Shown here in pieces: positions 27,241 to 35,338 of a stretch of 48,013 nt of DNA. Made by a program: the position numbers and the translations under genes. The stretch spans positions 1-48,013 of the forward strand of contig JAPLUR010000091.1 in NCBI GenBank assembly GCA_026397505.1, written 5' to 3'. Each line of letters opens with the position of its first letter. The stretch's first letter is position 1. The notes under the pieces are model-generated. The model saw only the letters and a program-made list of their open reading frames with translations. It did not search any database and was not told the DNA's origin. The DNA comes from Candidatus Zixiibacteriota bacterium (GTDB lineage Bacteria; Zixibacteria; MSB-5A5; GN15; PGXB01).

Positions 27241-28758
27241 TTGAGAAATAAGCTGTCATTTGCTGCCGGAACCACGATCTTCCTGTCTGTGGTCAGTATA
27301 CTTTTCCTCGGCTGCAGCACGGACCGAAGCATTGCCATTCGATATAATGGGGAAAAGCTGCTTCAAAAGGCTGAAAAGCTCTTTAACACCGCCGGCATAA
27401 AACCGAACTTAAGCGACCGAGCTACCTGGGATCTCATCAAGAATGCCTACCGGGAGGTCACCGGATATTGCTGGAAAAACATCGACTCCATTCCGCTGGG
27501 GACTCACCCTAAGGAACATAAGGAATTGGAAACGGTAGCCTATATGGCCGCCAACCGTCTTTCCAGTATCTATTATGGCGAGAGAAAATACGATTCTTCA
27601 ATATTGGTTCTTAACCAGCTTTTGACCTTCACTCATCTTGAGGGACGACCGTTGCTCACCACTCGTTTGAATCTGGCCCGGCTGCTTCAGTCCAAAGGGG
27701 ATTGGATGGAGGCAATGAGGATATATCAGAGTGTTATTGATACTTTCTATCCCCCGGTGGACAACGATAATGAAATCTACACCCCGGTACTCAATCTTCC
27801 GCTGGAAATGGTCAATGTCAATCGGATGCTGGGAGATACGGTGGCCGCCGGAATTCATGCGCAGTCGGCGATGGCTTACTACCAGAGACTCATACAGGAG
27901 TGGCCCAGTTCTGCCCTGGCGACAGCCGCTCGAAGCAATCTGGCCCGTCTTTACACCGATTTGAGGGATTGGGATAAGGCAATAGAAAATCTAAACCTGA
28001 TAAAGGATTCCACGGGCCAAACCGACATTCAGGCGGCCCTGATGGTAGCCAATATTACAGCCTCGGGGAAAAGGGATTATACCCGAGCTATCCTGATGTA
28101 TGACAACTTGATAAACCAGATAAAAGACACCTCTTTTCTGCCGGCAATCTATGTCAGGAAGGGGATCGCCTATTTTAACAATAAGGATTATGAAAATTGC
28201 CTTGCTACGATGAGGCTTATTAAGGATAAATTTAGTCAACATTTTCAGTCAAATCCAGCGCCGGAAAATTATATCGCTTTGGCGCTGGCCCAACAGGGGA
28301 AATGGCAGTTGGCCGAGAATGAATTACAATGGCTGATTGACAATTATTCAACCAGCGAAGAGGCTTTCAATGGCTATCTTGTTATCTCCGATCACTATAT
28401 GCAGACCGGGGATACGGCCAGAGGAAATGGCTGGTTTCGCCGGGGTGAGGATTTTTATAACCGCATGATTCGTCAATATTCTGGTTCCGCGATTGAAGCT
28501 TCGGCAATTTCCTATAAGGCGGAAATCGCCCGGCGACAGGGGAAATGGGATCTGGCCGCCAAATATCTCGAGGAAATATTCGAAAAATTCCCTCAAAGCG
28601 ATATCGGCCGCCAGGGTCTCCTTAATGCGGCCACGGTTTATAGGGAACAATTGAACAATCCGGTCAAAGCCGACTCCCTGATAAACCGTCTTAAAAGGGA
28701 ACTATTGCCACTGGAAGATGGTAAAAATATAAAACCAATGACCGATGATAATGAGTAA
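27241..28758 (+). CDS. TPR-repeat lipoprotein
   Basis: This 505-residue lipoprotein has lipobox LFLGC about 25 residues from the start. After the acylated Cys come repeated TPR-like helical pairs (ESALILNQLLTFTHLEG-type, DWDKAIENLNLIK, KDYENCLATMRLIK, KWDLAAKYLEEIFEKFPQSD). It is probably periplasmic, anchored to a membrane, and acts in a protein assembly. I take TTG 27241 as start because AAGGAAG sits five bases upstream; an upstream TTG at 27217 is also open. It precedes a small secreted protein gene by 32 bases. Confidence 0.75.
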   Translation: MRNKLSFAAGTTIFLSVVSILFLGCSTDRSIAIRYNGEKLLQKAEKLFNTAGIKPNLSDRATWDLIKNAYREVTGYCWKNIDSIPLGTHPKEHKELETVAYMAANRLSSIYYGERKYDSSILVLNQLLTFTHLEGRPLLTTRLNLARLLQSKGDWMEAMRIYQSVIDTFYPPVDNDNEIYTPVLNLPLEMVNVNRMLGDTVAAGIHAQSAMAYYQRLIQEWPSSALATAARSNLARLYTDLRDWDKAIENLNLIKDSTGQTDIQAALMVANITASGKRDYTRAILMYDNLINQIKDTSFLPAIYVRKGIAYFNNKDYENCLATMRLIKDKFSQHFQSNPAPENYIALALAQQGKWQLAENELQWLIDNYSTSEEAFNGYLVISDHYMQTGDTARGNGWFRRGEDFYNRMIRQYSGSAIEASAISYKAEIARRQGKWDLAAKYLEEIFEKFPQSDIGRQGLLNAATVYREQLNNPVKADSLINRLKRELLPLEDGKNIKPMTDDNE

Positions 28759-28790
28759 GACCTTTTAACTTAATTCTGGCTGGAGGAAAA

Positions 28791-29360
28791 ATGAGACTTA
28801 AAAAATCAGCATTGCTAATGGTTGCCTTGTTGGTGCTTGTTTCTGCCAATCTGATGGCCCAGACCGCTGATACATACGGCGCGGTTGATACCGTTTATGC
28901 CGAACCGTATAAGATCGATGCCAAGCATTGGGGAATCAATATCTCCATGTTCAATGATGAAGAAATCATTGCGATATCGGTCCCGGTAACGTTTTCGGCG
29001 GGTAACAACCGGCTGGTCGCCGATTCGACCATTTTCACCGGTGGTCGGGCGGAGGCTTTCCGGGTCAAATTCGCCCGTCCCGACACCACCACACAGTGCC
29101 TGACCATAGGCCTGATCGCCGATATCGGGGTTTCGGTGCCGCCGATTCCACCGGGAAAAGGAAGAATCGCCACCATATTTGTTTCTTCACTCGACGGCAA
29201 GGAAATAACATCATTTAAGGTTGACAGCACGACAACTCCCCCGGGCAACAGCCTGCAGTTGGTCAAGCAGCCTTCTGATGGTATCTATCCGGCTTTTGTC
29301 GTGAAGAAAGCTGTGGAAAAGGAAGCTGCCAAGGAGGCGGAGAAGAAGGAAAAGAAGTAG
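28791..29360 (+). CDS. Small secreted beta protein, possibly cohesin-like
   Basis: This 189-residue protein has a signal peptide (LLMVALLVLVSANLMA), a ~120-residue beta domain (IIAISVPVTFSAGNN...GKGRIATIFVSSLDGK) and a Lys/Glu/Ala-rich tail (KEAAKEAEKKEKK). The strand order and the VPVTF...GGR..AFRVKF pattern loosely recall cohesin-type domains, which bind dockerins. Two dockerin proteins are in this window, but no motif proves a cohesin. It follows the TPR lipoprotein gene by 32 bases, and RBS GGAGG lies before ATG 28791. Confidence 0.45.
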   Translation: MRLKKSALLMVALLVLVSANLMAQTADTYGAVDTVYAEPYKIDAKHWGINISMFNDEEIIAISVPVTFSAGNNRLVADSTIFTGGRAEAFRVKFARPDTTTQCLTIGLIADIGVSVPPIPPGKGRIATIFVSSLDGKEITSFKVDSTTTPPGNSLQLVKQPSDGIYPAFVVKKAVEKEAAKEAEKKEKK

Positions 29361-29395
29361 ACAATATCGGGATCTAGTGACCAATCAGATTTCAG

Positions 29396-29429
29396 GCCCG
29401 ACAGGCTTGGCCTCCTGTCGGGCTATTTT
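29396..29429 (+). terminator. Intrinsic terminator
   Basis: GCCCGACAGG pairs with CCTGTCGGGC around an eight-base loop, followed by TATTTTA. It ends the secreted-protein gene and abuts the convergent nuclease gene's stop. Confidence 0.8.
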
Positions 29430-30642
29430 ATTCCTCTTTATCATAACTGGCACGGACAATTGCCTGGCGTTTCCTGCGCAAAAAGGCCTGAAGCCTCTCT
29501 TTCAGGGCAGGGGGGAGCTTCTCACGCACAAAAAATTCTTTATATAAGATATTCTGATCCAGCTTGAAACATTCCTCTAGTCCCGCCTCGCGCACCAGGG
29601 CGGAAATCTCATAATAGGCGTTTTCGTCATCAGACTTGGTCGGGAAGGTCTCGGATTCGGACACGGACAGCTTGATATGGCCGCCCGATCCTTCCAGCCG
29701 CGTAATATCAACCGCGGCGCAAAAGGAGATGATATCCTGTTTGAGGGCATCGAGCTGGGAATCCAGAAGCTTCTTTTCCCGGCTGACTTTCAAATACTTT
29801 TCGGCCAGTTCTTTCCCCATGCTTTTATCAAATTCCACTGGAATATCATCATCGAGCGCCAGCCGGTGCCGTTTGGCGGGGCAGAGCTCAAAATAAACAC
29901 ACCAGTCGCAAATGGCTGATTCTTTGGGCGGGAAATTATCCTCTCGCCGGGCGTTTTCAATCTCCAGAATTCTCTGGAATGTTCGGTAACTTATCTCCTC
30001 AAGTTTGTCATCATCCATTACCGCAGAAAGAGAAACGCCATGCCGCAGGAAAATCTGCTTCAGTTCAATCCGGTCGAAATCAGGCCAGAGATATTTGACC
30101 CCCAGCTGATACAGTCCCATCTGCGTATCATCTTCAAGCGACCGCTGCGCCGGAAGGGATGAGTTGGTCTTATAATCGATTATTTCCACGATACCGTCCG
30201 GGCGGCGGCAGAGACGGTCGATTTTTCCCCGGATAACAAACCTTTCCTCGGGATCGAGGGGGAAACTGATATTTTTCTCCAGCGCCAACGAGACACCGTC
30301 CTCGAAAGGGGCGTATTGCTCATAGAACTTGGTCAGCGCCTCGACGCCGACCCGGATATAATCATCAACGCCCAGATTTTCGCGGGTTACTTTGATTCGG
30401 TCCCTGTCCGGCCCCTCCCAGTACTTATTATAAAATTCGAGCATTTCGCTCGGCGGCTGAACCCGCAGATTCAGCTTGAACGAATAGAGTCTTTCCAGCG
30501 CCCGATGCACGGCATCACCCAAAAAGGCCTCGACACTCACCGGCTTTTTCACTGCCGCTTTCTCGATGTACTGAAACTTGTACTGTCGGGGACAGGTGCC
30601 AAAAGTCTCAATTTTCGACTTGCTATAAGAAGTGGCCACCAT
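29428..30642 (-). CDS. PD-(D/E)XK nuclease of the Cas4/RecB type
   Basis: This protein has about 404 residues. Nuclease motifs are GDAVHRALE, GKIDRL, EIIDYKT and a following YQLGVKYLWP. One Cys near the N-terminus (TCPRQYK) and three near residue 265 (ICDWCVYFELCP) match the 4Fe-4S cluster of Cas4/AddB-like nucleases. No CRISPR array or cas gene is nearby, so a repair or processing role is more likely than spacer acquisition. I place the start at ATG 30642 (or GTG 30639) because AAGGAGG lies immediately upstream. The open frame continues to 30690. Confidence 0.75.
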   Translation of the reverse strand: MVATSYSKSKIETFGTCPRQYKFQYIEKAAVKKPVSVEAFLGDAVHRALERLYSFKLNLRVQPPSEMLEFYNKYWEGPDRDRIKVTRENLGVDDYIRVGVEALTKFYEQYAPFEDGVSLALEKNISFPLDPEERFVIRGKIDRLCRRPDGIVEIIDYKTNSSLPAQRSLEDDTQMGLYQLGVKYLWPDFDRIELKQIFLRHGVSLSAVMDDDKLEEISYRTFQRILEIENARREDNFPPKESAICDWCVYFELCPAKRHRLALDDDIPVEFDKSMGKELAEKYLKVSREKKLLDSQLDALKQDIISFCAAVDITRLEGSGGHIKLSVSESETFPTKSDDENAYYEISALVREAGLEECFKLDQNILYKEFFVREKLPPALKERLQAFLRRKRQAIVRASYDKEE

Positions 30643-30761
30643 ACCTCCTTGAAAATACGATCTGAAACACCGGAATGATATATCCGCCATCGAAGAAAAG
30701 CAATCAGATAAAAAAATACCGGCAGAAATGCCGGTATTCTCAGATGGAGAGAGAATGACTA

Positions 30762-31355
30762 TTATGGAAGTTTGAAATCGAGGCCGAAAGTAAAACTGTT
30801 GTATTTGGTTACACTGCCGGGCGTGTCGATCCAGTTCATCCGATATTCGGCGCTGATACCGAACGGGAACGCGGGAAGGCCGATATTGATGCCACCGACC
30901 AGATGGTACCCCAGGCGTGAAACCGAACCGGGAACCGTGATATCGTTATCGGCAAGTGACAGCGACAGGGGCTTGACATAGTCAAAGCTCAGATTATGGC
31001 TGCCGACTCCACCGCCGAAATATGGGGATACAAACTGGAACTTGATCGGATAGACTGCGGAAGCATCGAAATAAAGGTCGTGCATCTGCAACTCAAAAGT
31101 CTGCCCGCCAAAATCGTATTTGTTATTTTTCCAGGCATAGTTTCCGGAAACAATGAAATTAATGATCGGCAGAGTGCTGATTTTAACCTGCGCTCCGGCC
31201 AGATTCATTTTTTCGGCGCTGAAATCCCCCACCGCCAGACCCGGCTGCTCGTAGTTGCTCACAAATCCCCCTTTGACCCCGAAAGAGAGGCCGGTCAGGG
31301 CAAAGGTCGGCGCGGCGAACATGAGGCATAAAAACGCCAGGATTACTCTTTTCAT
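30762..31355 (-). CDS. Outer-membrane beta-barrel protein
   Basis: This 197-residue protein has a signal peptide (LAFLCLMFAAPTFA). Alternating hydrophobic strands (GLSFGVKGGFVSNYE, FGISAEYRMNWIDTPG) end in FGLDFKLP, with a terminal strand pattern consistent with an outer-membrane barrel. It is a small porin-like or OmpA/OmpW-type barrel with no clear motif for substrate. AGGAGG lies just before ATG 31355. It is downstream of the alcohol dehydrogenase gene. Confidence 0.7.
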   Translation of the reverse strand: MKRVILAFLCLMFAAPTFALTGLSFGVKGGFVSNYEQPGLAVGDFSAEKMNLAGAQVKISTLPIINFIVSGNYAWKNNKYDFGGQTFELQMHDLYFDASAVYPIKFQFVSPYFGGGVGSHNLSFDYVKPLSLSLADNDITVPGSVSRLGYHLVGGINIGLPAFPFGISAEYRMNWIDTPGSVTKYNSFTFGLDFKLP

Positions 31356-31419
31356 GAAACCTCCTTAATTTCCCATATTATCGGCAGAAAGAGGGTCTGA
31401 ATTGAGTCTTTCCGCAATA

Positions 31420-32433
31420 TCAAAAATCGCTTTTCAAGACGATTCGGTAGCGGGCCTTTCCCGATTTCAGATGCGCCAGAGCCTCGTTCACTTTCGACAT
31501 GGGAAACATCTCAACCTGAGGCGCAATCTTGTGACGGCTCGAAAATTCCAGCATCTGCCGCACCCGGACGGGACTTCCCAGCGGGGACGATGAAATCGAT
31601 TTCTGGCCCACGAGTAACGAAAAGACGCTGATATTCAACGGCAGCGGTACGGCCCCGACAAAATGCAGACGGCCATTCGGTTTCAGGGCATTGATATATA
31701 GTCCCCAATTCAGCGGAACGTTGGCCGTGACGAGGATGAAATCGAACGAATAAGCGAGCGACTCAAGGGCTTTGTCATCGTTGGAGGCCACGACCTCGTG
31801 GGCGCCGAAACGACGCGCCTCCTCGGATTTGCTCAGGGTCGAACTGAACGCCGTTACGTGGCATCCCCACTTATTCAGGAACTGCAGGGCCATGTGTCCC
31901 AGCCCGCCGATGCCGACCACACCGACACGATGGATCGGCAATACGCCGAATTGGAGAATCGGCCCAAACACGGTAATGCCGCCGCAAAAAAGCGGGCCGG
32001 AGGCTTGCGCCGGCAGTCCCGGCGGCAGAGGGATGGCCCAGGACCAGTGGCATCGCACCCGGTCGGCGAAGCCGCCGTAGCGGCCGATCATGGTCTGCTC
32101 GGCACTGGAACAGAGGTTGTGATGGCCGCTCAGGCAGGCATCGCAACGCATACAGCTTTTTGAGAACCAGCCCAGCCCGACTATGTCGCCCGGCTTGAGA
32201 TGAGTGATGGCATTACCCACCTGCACGATTTCCCCGACCACTTCATGCCCCGGGACAAACGGGAAATTGCTCATCTGCCACTCATTATCTATCATCGAAA
32301 GATCAGAGTGGCAAATGCCGCAATAGTGCACTTTTATGTCAACCTCCTCGGGGCCTAAAGAACCGACCTGGTATTGAAACGGTTTCAGCGCCTCTCCCGG
32401 GCCGGAAGCCACGTAAGCCTTGATCGTCTCCAT
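31420..32433 (-). CDS. Zinc-dependent alcohol dehydrogenase (CAD-like)
   Basis: This 337-residue medium-chain dehydrogenase has catalytic-zinc ligands in YCGICHSD and GHEVVG, and the structural zinc motif CMRCDACLSGHHNLC. A Rossmann turn, GIGGLGHMA, near residue 170 binds NAD(P)H. The set matches the cinnamyl-alcohol/YahK subgroup, which reduces aldehydes to alcohols. The substrate is not predictable. It starts at ATG 32433 with AGGAG upstream, and appears to be a single-gene unit. Confidence 0.85.
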   Translation of the reverse strand: METIKAYVASGPGEALKPFQYQVGSLGPEEVDIKVHYCGICHSDLSMIDNEWQMSNFPFVPGHEVVGEIVQVGNAITHLKPGDIVGLGWFSKSCMRCDACLSGHHNLCSSAEQTMIGRYGGFADRVRCHWSWAIPLPPGLPAQASGPLFCGGITVFGPILQFGVLPIHRVGVVGIGGLGHMALQFLNKWGCHVTAFSSTLSKSEEARRFGAHEVVASNDDKALESLAYSFDFILVTANVPLNWGLYINALKPNGRLHFVGAVPLPLNISVFSLLVGQKSISSSPLGSPVRVRQMLEFSSRHKIAPQVEMFPMSKVNEALAHLKSGKARYRIVLKSDF

Positions 32434-32483
32434 AAGATTTCTCCTATCTTGAAGTGATAATCAATTCTTTTCGTTAATTAAAC

Positions 32484-32908
32484 TTATACGAATAAGCATT
32501 TCCCTTTAATAGTTCCGGTTGTCTGTCGTGAAAGAAAATCAGGGTCTCTTACCCATAAGTTAAGAAATCCCTTGCCTGATGGCAATACCCCTTTATGATC
32601 AAAACCGAAAGCCCGCCACCCTATTCCGTCGATATCGCATGTGAAACAATGGATTAGACAATATTCGACCAATGGCAAAATTGGGTTTGTTTCTTCGATT
32701 TTTAAAAGTTGCGCAGGCTCGGGGTGGCTATGATAAAGCATAAGGCCAACGATGTAAGAGAGTATGCGCAAATAAGTTGTGAAAATGTGACAAGGTTTTG
32801 GGCGGGACGGCCTGTTTTTTGTTTTGCATGGCCGGTCGTTTTGGGGCCATTGTTGAGAATGACCGTATTTGGGCGCTTGAAAATATGTTGATTTTCATCA
32901 AAAAGCAT
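32484..32908 (-). pseudogene. JAMM/Prok-JAB-like gene, frameshifted
   Basis: ATG 32908 follows AAGGAAA and opens MLFDENQHIFK, but that frame is lost near 32770. The -1/+1 partner frame then carries YIVGLMLYHSHPEP, the metal-binding HSHP of JAMM peptidases, followed by WRAFGFD. Neither frame alone is complete. The JAMM Asp is not obvious. It may be a decayed JAMM protein or a sequence error. The dispersed 29-bp element lies 34 bases upstream of the start. Confidence 0.35.
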
Positions 32909-32942
32909 AATAATTTCCTTCTATATAATGGGAAAGGTTCCG

Positions 32943-32971
32943 AATCACCATCGATGCGCTACAGATTTTGA
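32943..32971 (-). repeat. 29-bp dispersed element, copy 3
   Basis: It has the same AATCACCATCG core as at 22979 and 26006, ending GATTTTGA. It is upstream of the JAMM-like reading frame. Confidence 0.5.
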
Positions 32972-33120
32972 AGAGGGTACTATGGGGGACAACGAGTTGC
33001 GTGGGGCTTTATATGAAACCGCAGGCAAGTTTAGCTTAACCTGGCATCAATTCCGGCTATTTTATGGGAGATTAGGTGGAAGACTGCAGTTGTTGATTTG
33101 CGCCTAGCCCAGCGCTTGAG

Positions 33121-33157
33121 AATTCCCACCCGTTGGGGGGTAACGGGTTTAGGAATT
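33121..33157. repeat. Long hairpin in the gene-free stretch 32972-33240
   Basis: AATTCC..ACCCGTT pairs with AACGGGT..GGAATT around a six-G loop, with one bulge on the left and three bases on the right. A 62-codon minus-strand frame overlaps it but shows no family. The region up to 33240 holds no other recognised gene. Confidence 0.45.
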
Positions 33158-33247
33158 GCGAAGAAGACAGGCTCATCATGAATGATTGGCCACCCGGCCA
33201 AAGACGGGGAGCAGCCCATATCTCCACATTTCTGAGGTTTTCCTGCG

Positions 33248-33270
33248 CCGTCAGGAGTCTCTCCTGACGG
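33248..33270. repeat. REP palindrome, left copy of the transposase unit
   Basis: CCGTCAGGAG and CTCCTGACGG are perfect arms around TCT. The same arms recur at 33852-33874. The outer edge TCCTGCGCCGTCAGGA (33241-33256) has a near-perfect inverted match at 34488-34503. Confidence 0.75.
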
Positions 33271-33284
33271 AATAGAATTACAAT

Positions 33285-34397
33285 ATGAGAAGCCGTAATC
33301 GACAGAATTATGAGAAATATGGTGACCTGTTTTTCGTCACGTCCACAATCGTCGGATTTATTGACCTGTTTGATTCAAGAGAATGCTGCAACATAATGCT
33401 GGGTAGCCTGAAATCTTGTCAATCTCGCGGCGATTTTTGGATGATCGGCTATGTCATAATGCCGAACCATTTTCATCTTCTGGTGAAGACAAAGCCTGAA
33501 AGCAGCATATCAAAAATCATTGGCAATATTAAGAGATATACTTCCCATCAAATTGTGAGTTATTTGGAAGACAGTTGTCAGACAGGTCTTCTGAAGCTGC
33601 TTGCAGTGGCTGCATCCAAAGAACCCGCTGAGGATTGCAGGATTTGGAAACCGCGCTTTGATTGTTTTGTTATAACAAATGAAGATACTTTAGGGCAGAA
33701 ACTGGAATATCTCCATTTTAACCCTGTCCGGCGCGGTTTGGTTGACGATCCGATCAAATGGCGGTGCTCAAGTGCACGCAACTATGCGGGACTTTCAGAT
33801 GTTGATTTGGATGTAGATATTCATTGGACGTGCCTGGGATATAGAACAGTCCCGTCAGGAGGGACTCCTGACGGCGCTTTAAATCATCACGAGGAGAAAA
33901 TAATGGACGATAAGCGGACGCTCTTGATTCATTTCCTGGCCGCGCTGGCCTATCGGACACAGAAGGCGCTTCGTGGGGCGCCTGAAGATTTCGCCACTTT
34001 TCACGCCGCACCGAAGGCTCGCACGCCCCATGAACTTGTTAACCATATGAATAGTGTTCTGGGATACGCGCGCACTTTTCTTGTGGGTGGTACTTACCGT
34101 GTAACTCCTCTACCTCAATTTTCCGCAGAGATAAATCGGTTTCATGCAACGCTGGCCGACCTGGCGCGCCTTATTGCAGAGAGCAGCGAGTGGAAAAATA
34201 TCACGCCGGAACAGTTGCTTCAAGGGCCTTTGTCGGATGCAATGACCCATGCCGGCCAGTTGGCTATGCTGCGCCGTTTGGCCGGTCGCCCGGTTCCGCC
34301 GGAGAATTTCGTTTTCGCAAAGATAAGCCCGACTAATCTTGGGCCTGACCAGCCGCCTCCTGCGCGACCGGATGAAGACTGGCCGGAACACCCCTGA
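33285..34397 (+). CDS. REP-associated tyrosine transposase running into a DinB-like domain
   Basis: Residues 1-~185 are a Y1 HUH transposase of the REP-associated type. They carry the HxH motif MPNHFHLL, the nucleophilic Tyr in IKRYTS, then YLHFNPVRRG and WRCSSARNY. These enzymes bind and cut REP hairpins. The frame then crosses the REP palindrome at 33852 with no stop and continues into a DinB-fold protein. That second part has its own ATG at 33903 with GAGGAG upstream, and metal-ligand-like histidines in ELVNHMNSV and MTHAGQLAM. The fusion looks accidental, a transposase inserted just upstream of a DinB gene. Confidence 0.8.
   Translation: MRSRNRQNYEKYGDLFFVTSTIVGFIDLFDSRECCNIMLGSLKSCQSRGDFWMIGYVIMPNHFHLLVKTKPESSISKIIGNIKRYTSHQIVSYLEDSCQTGLLKLLAVAASKEPAEDCRIWKPRFDCFVITNEDTLGQKLEYLHFNPVRRGLVDDPIKWRCSSARNYAGLSDVDLDVDIHWTCLGYRTVPSGGTPDGALNHHEEKIMDDKRTLLIHFLAALAYRTQKALRGAPEDFATFHAAPKARTPHELVNHMNSVLGYARTFLVGGTYRVTPLPQFSAEINRFHATLADLARLIAESSEWKNITPEQLLQGPLSDAMTHAGQLAMLRRLAGRPVPPENFVFAKISPTNLGPDQPPPARPDEDWPEHP
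33852..33874. repeat. REP palindrome, internal copy
   Basis: It has the same 10-bp arms (CCGTCAGGAG / CTCCTGACGG) as at 33248, around GGA. It lies between the transposase and DinB parts and is translated as part of the fused frame. Confidence 0.75.
33903..34397 (+). CDS. DinB-fold protein, likely independent start
   Basis: These 164 residues start at ATG 33903 with GAGGAG six bases upstream. They form the DinB-like four-helix domain with histidines in NHMNSV and THAGQL. DinB-fold enzymes are metal-dependent, for example bacillithiol transferases; the substrate is not predictable. It shares its frame with the upstream transposase, so it could be made alone or as a fusion tail. Confidence 0.65.
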   Translation: MDDKRTLLIHFLAALAYRTQKALRGAPEDFATFHAAPKARTPHELVNHMNSVLGYARTFLVGGTYRVTPLPQFSAEINRFHATLADLARLIAESSEWKNITPEQLLQGPLSDAMTHAGQLAMLRRLAGRPVPPENFVFAKISPTNLGPDQPPPARPDEDWPEHP

Positions 34398-34487
34398 GAT
34401 GTACTCAATAGTCTCAAAGACTGATAACCGTGCGGTTGGAATTGTGCGGGGCCTTGTGGCAATTATAACGGGGGTGTCAAAAGAGAA

Positions 34488-34503
34488 TTCTGACGGCGCA
34501 GGA
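34488..34503. repeat. Right inverted end of the transposase-DinB unit
   Basis: TTCTGACGGCGCAGGA matches the reverse complement of 33241-33256 at 15 of 16 bases. It bounds a ~1.26-kb unit carrying both the transposase and the DinB gene. Confidence 0.6.
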
Positions 34504-34513
34504 GGAATTCAAC

Positions 34514-35338
34514 TCAGGGGGTGGTGCTTTTGGTGCGGAGTTCGCTGATCACGGCATTAAGCTTTTCCACTTCGGTGCGTGCCGCTTTTTCGAAATCATC
34601 GCCCGACGAGGCATAAATAACGGTCCGGGAGACATTGATCAAAGCCGGCTTTTTGAAATTGTCGGTGCCGCCGATAATCGCCTGCTCCAGACTTCCCCCC
34701 TGCGCTCCCACGCCGGGAATCAAAATAGGAACATCACCCGCCGCTTTCCGTATTTCGACCAGTTGCTCCGGATGCGTGGCGCCGACCACCAGACCGAGAT
34801 TCTGCTCTTTGTCCCAGTAAGCCACCTTCTCGGCGACATACATATAAACCGGCTTGTTGAGAACATGCAAAAATTGAAAATCGCGGCTTCCGGGATTGGA
34901 AGTGAGACAAAGGACAAAAGCCCCTTTATCTTTGTATTCCAGAAAAGGCCGAATCGAGTCGTACCCCATATACGGGTTGACTGTCACCCAGTCGGCGTCG
35001 AAATGTTCGAACATGGCGGCGGCATAATGGGAGGCGGTGTTGCCGATATCGCCCAGTTTGCCATCGAGAATAACCTGCACCCCGTCGGGGATTTTGGTGA
35101 CAATTTTTTCCAGAAGGGAGAATCCCTCGGGCCCGAGCTCTTCAAAAAAGGCCAGATTCGGTTTATAGGCGCAGACCAGATCGGCGGTGGCATCGATGAT
35201 TTTCATGGCGAAATCATACAGCCCCTTAATCGAGGTGGCATAGGCGGTCGGGACTTTTTTCCGATCCAGATCGAGCCCGATACAGAGCATCGATTTATTT
35301 TTTTCCTGAATCTTTTTCAGTTCACCGGTAGCGCTCAT
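34514..35338 (-). CDS. pyrF: Orotidine 5'-phosphate decarboxylase
   Basis: This 274-residue decarboxylase makes UMP. It has the catalytic DGKLGDIG segment, the N-terminal CIGLDLD strand, PGVGAQGG phosphate-binding turn and LINVSR. Length and layout fit the longer PyrF type. It is the last gene of the pyrK-pyrD-pyrF run; its ATG abuts the pyrD stop without a gap. It sits beside the right end of the transposase-DinB unit, which lies 11 bases beyond its stop. Confidence 0.95.
   Translation of the reverse strand: MSATGELKKIQEKNKSMLCIGLDLDRKKVPTAYATSIKGLYDFAMKIIDATADLVCAYKPNLAFFEELGPEGFSLLEKIVTKIPDGVQVILDGKLGDIGNTASHYAAAMFEHFDADWVTVNPYMGYDSIRPFLEYKDKGAFVLCLTSNPGSRDFQFLHVLNKPVYMYVAEKVAYWDKEQNLGLVVGATHPEQLVEIRKAAGDVPILIPGVGAQGGSLEQAIIGGTDNFKKPALINVSRTVIYASSGDDFEKAARTEVEKLNAVISELRTKSTTP

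Noticed and set aside
29428-30642. Cas4-like nuclease as part of a CRISPR system
   Set aside because: No array, cas1 or cas2 is in the window, and the gene also fits RecB/AddB-like repair nucleases.
33031-33219. 62-codon minus-strand frame next to the transposase unit
   Set aside because: It overlaps a long hairpin, has no clear start signal and shows no family; likely repeat translation.
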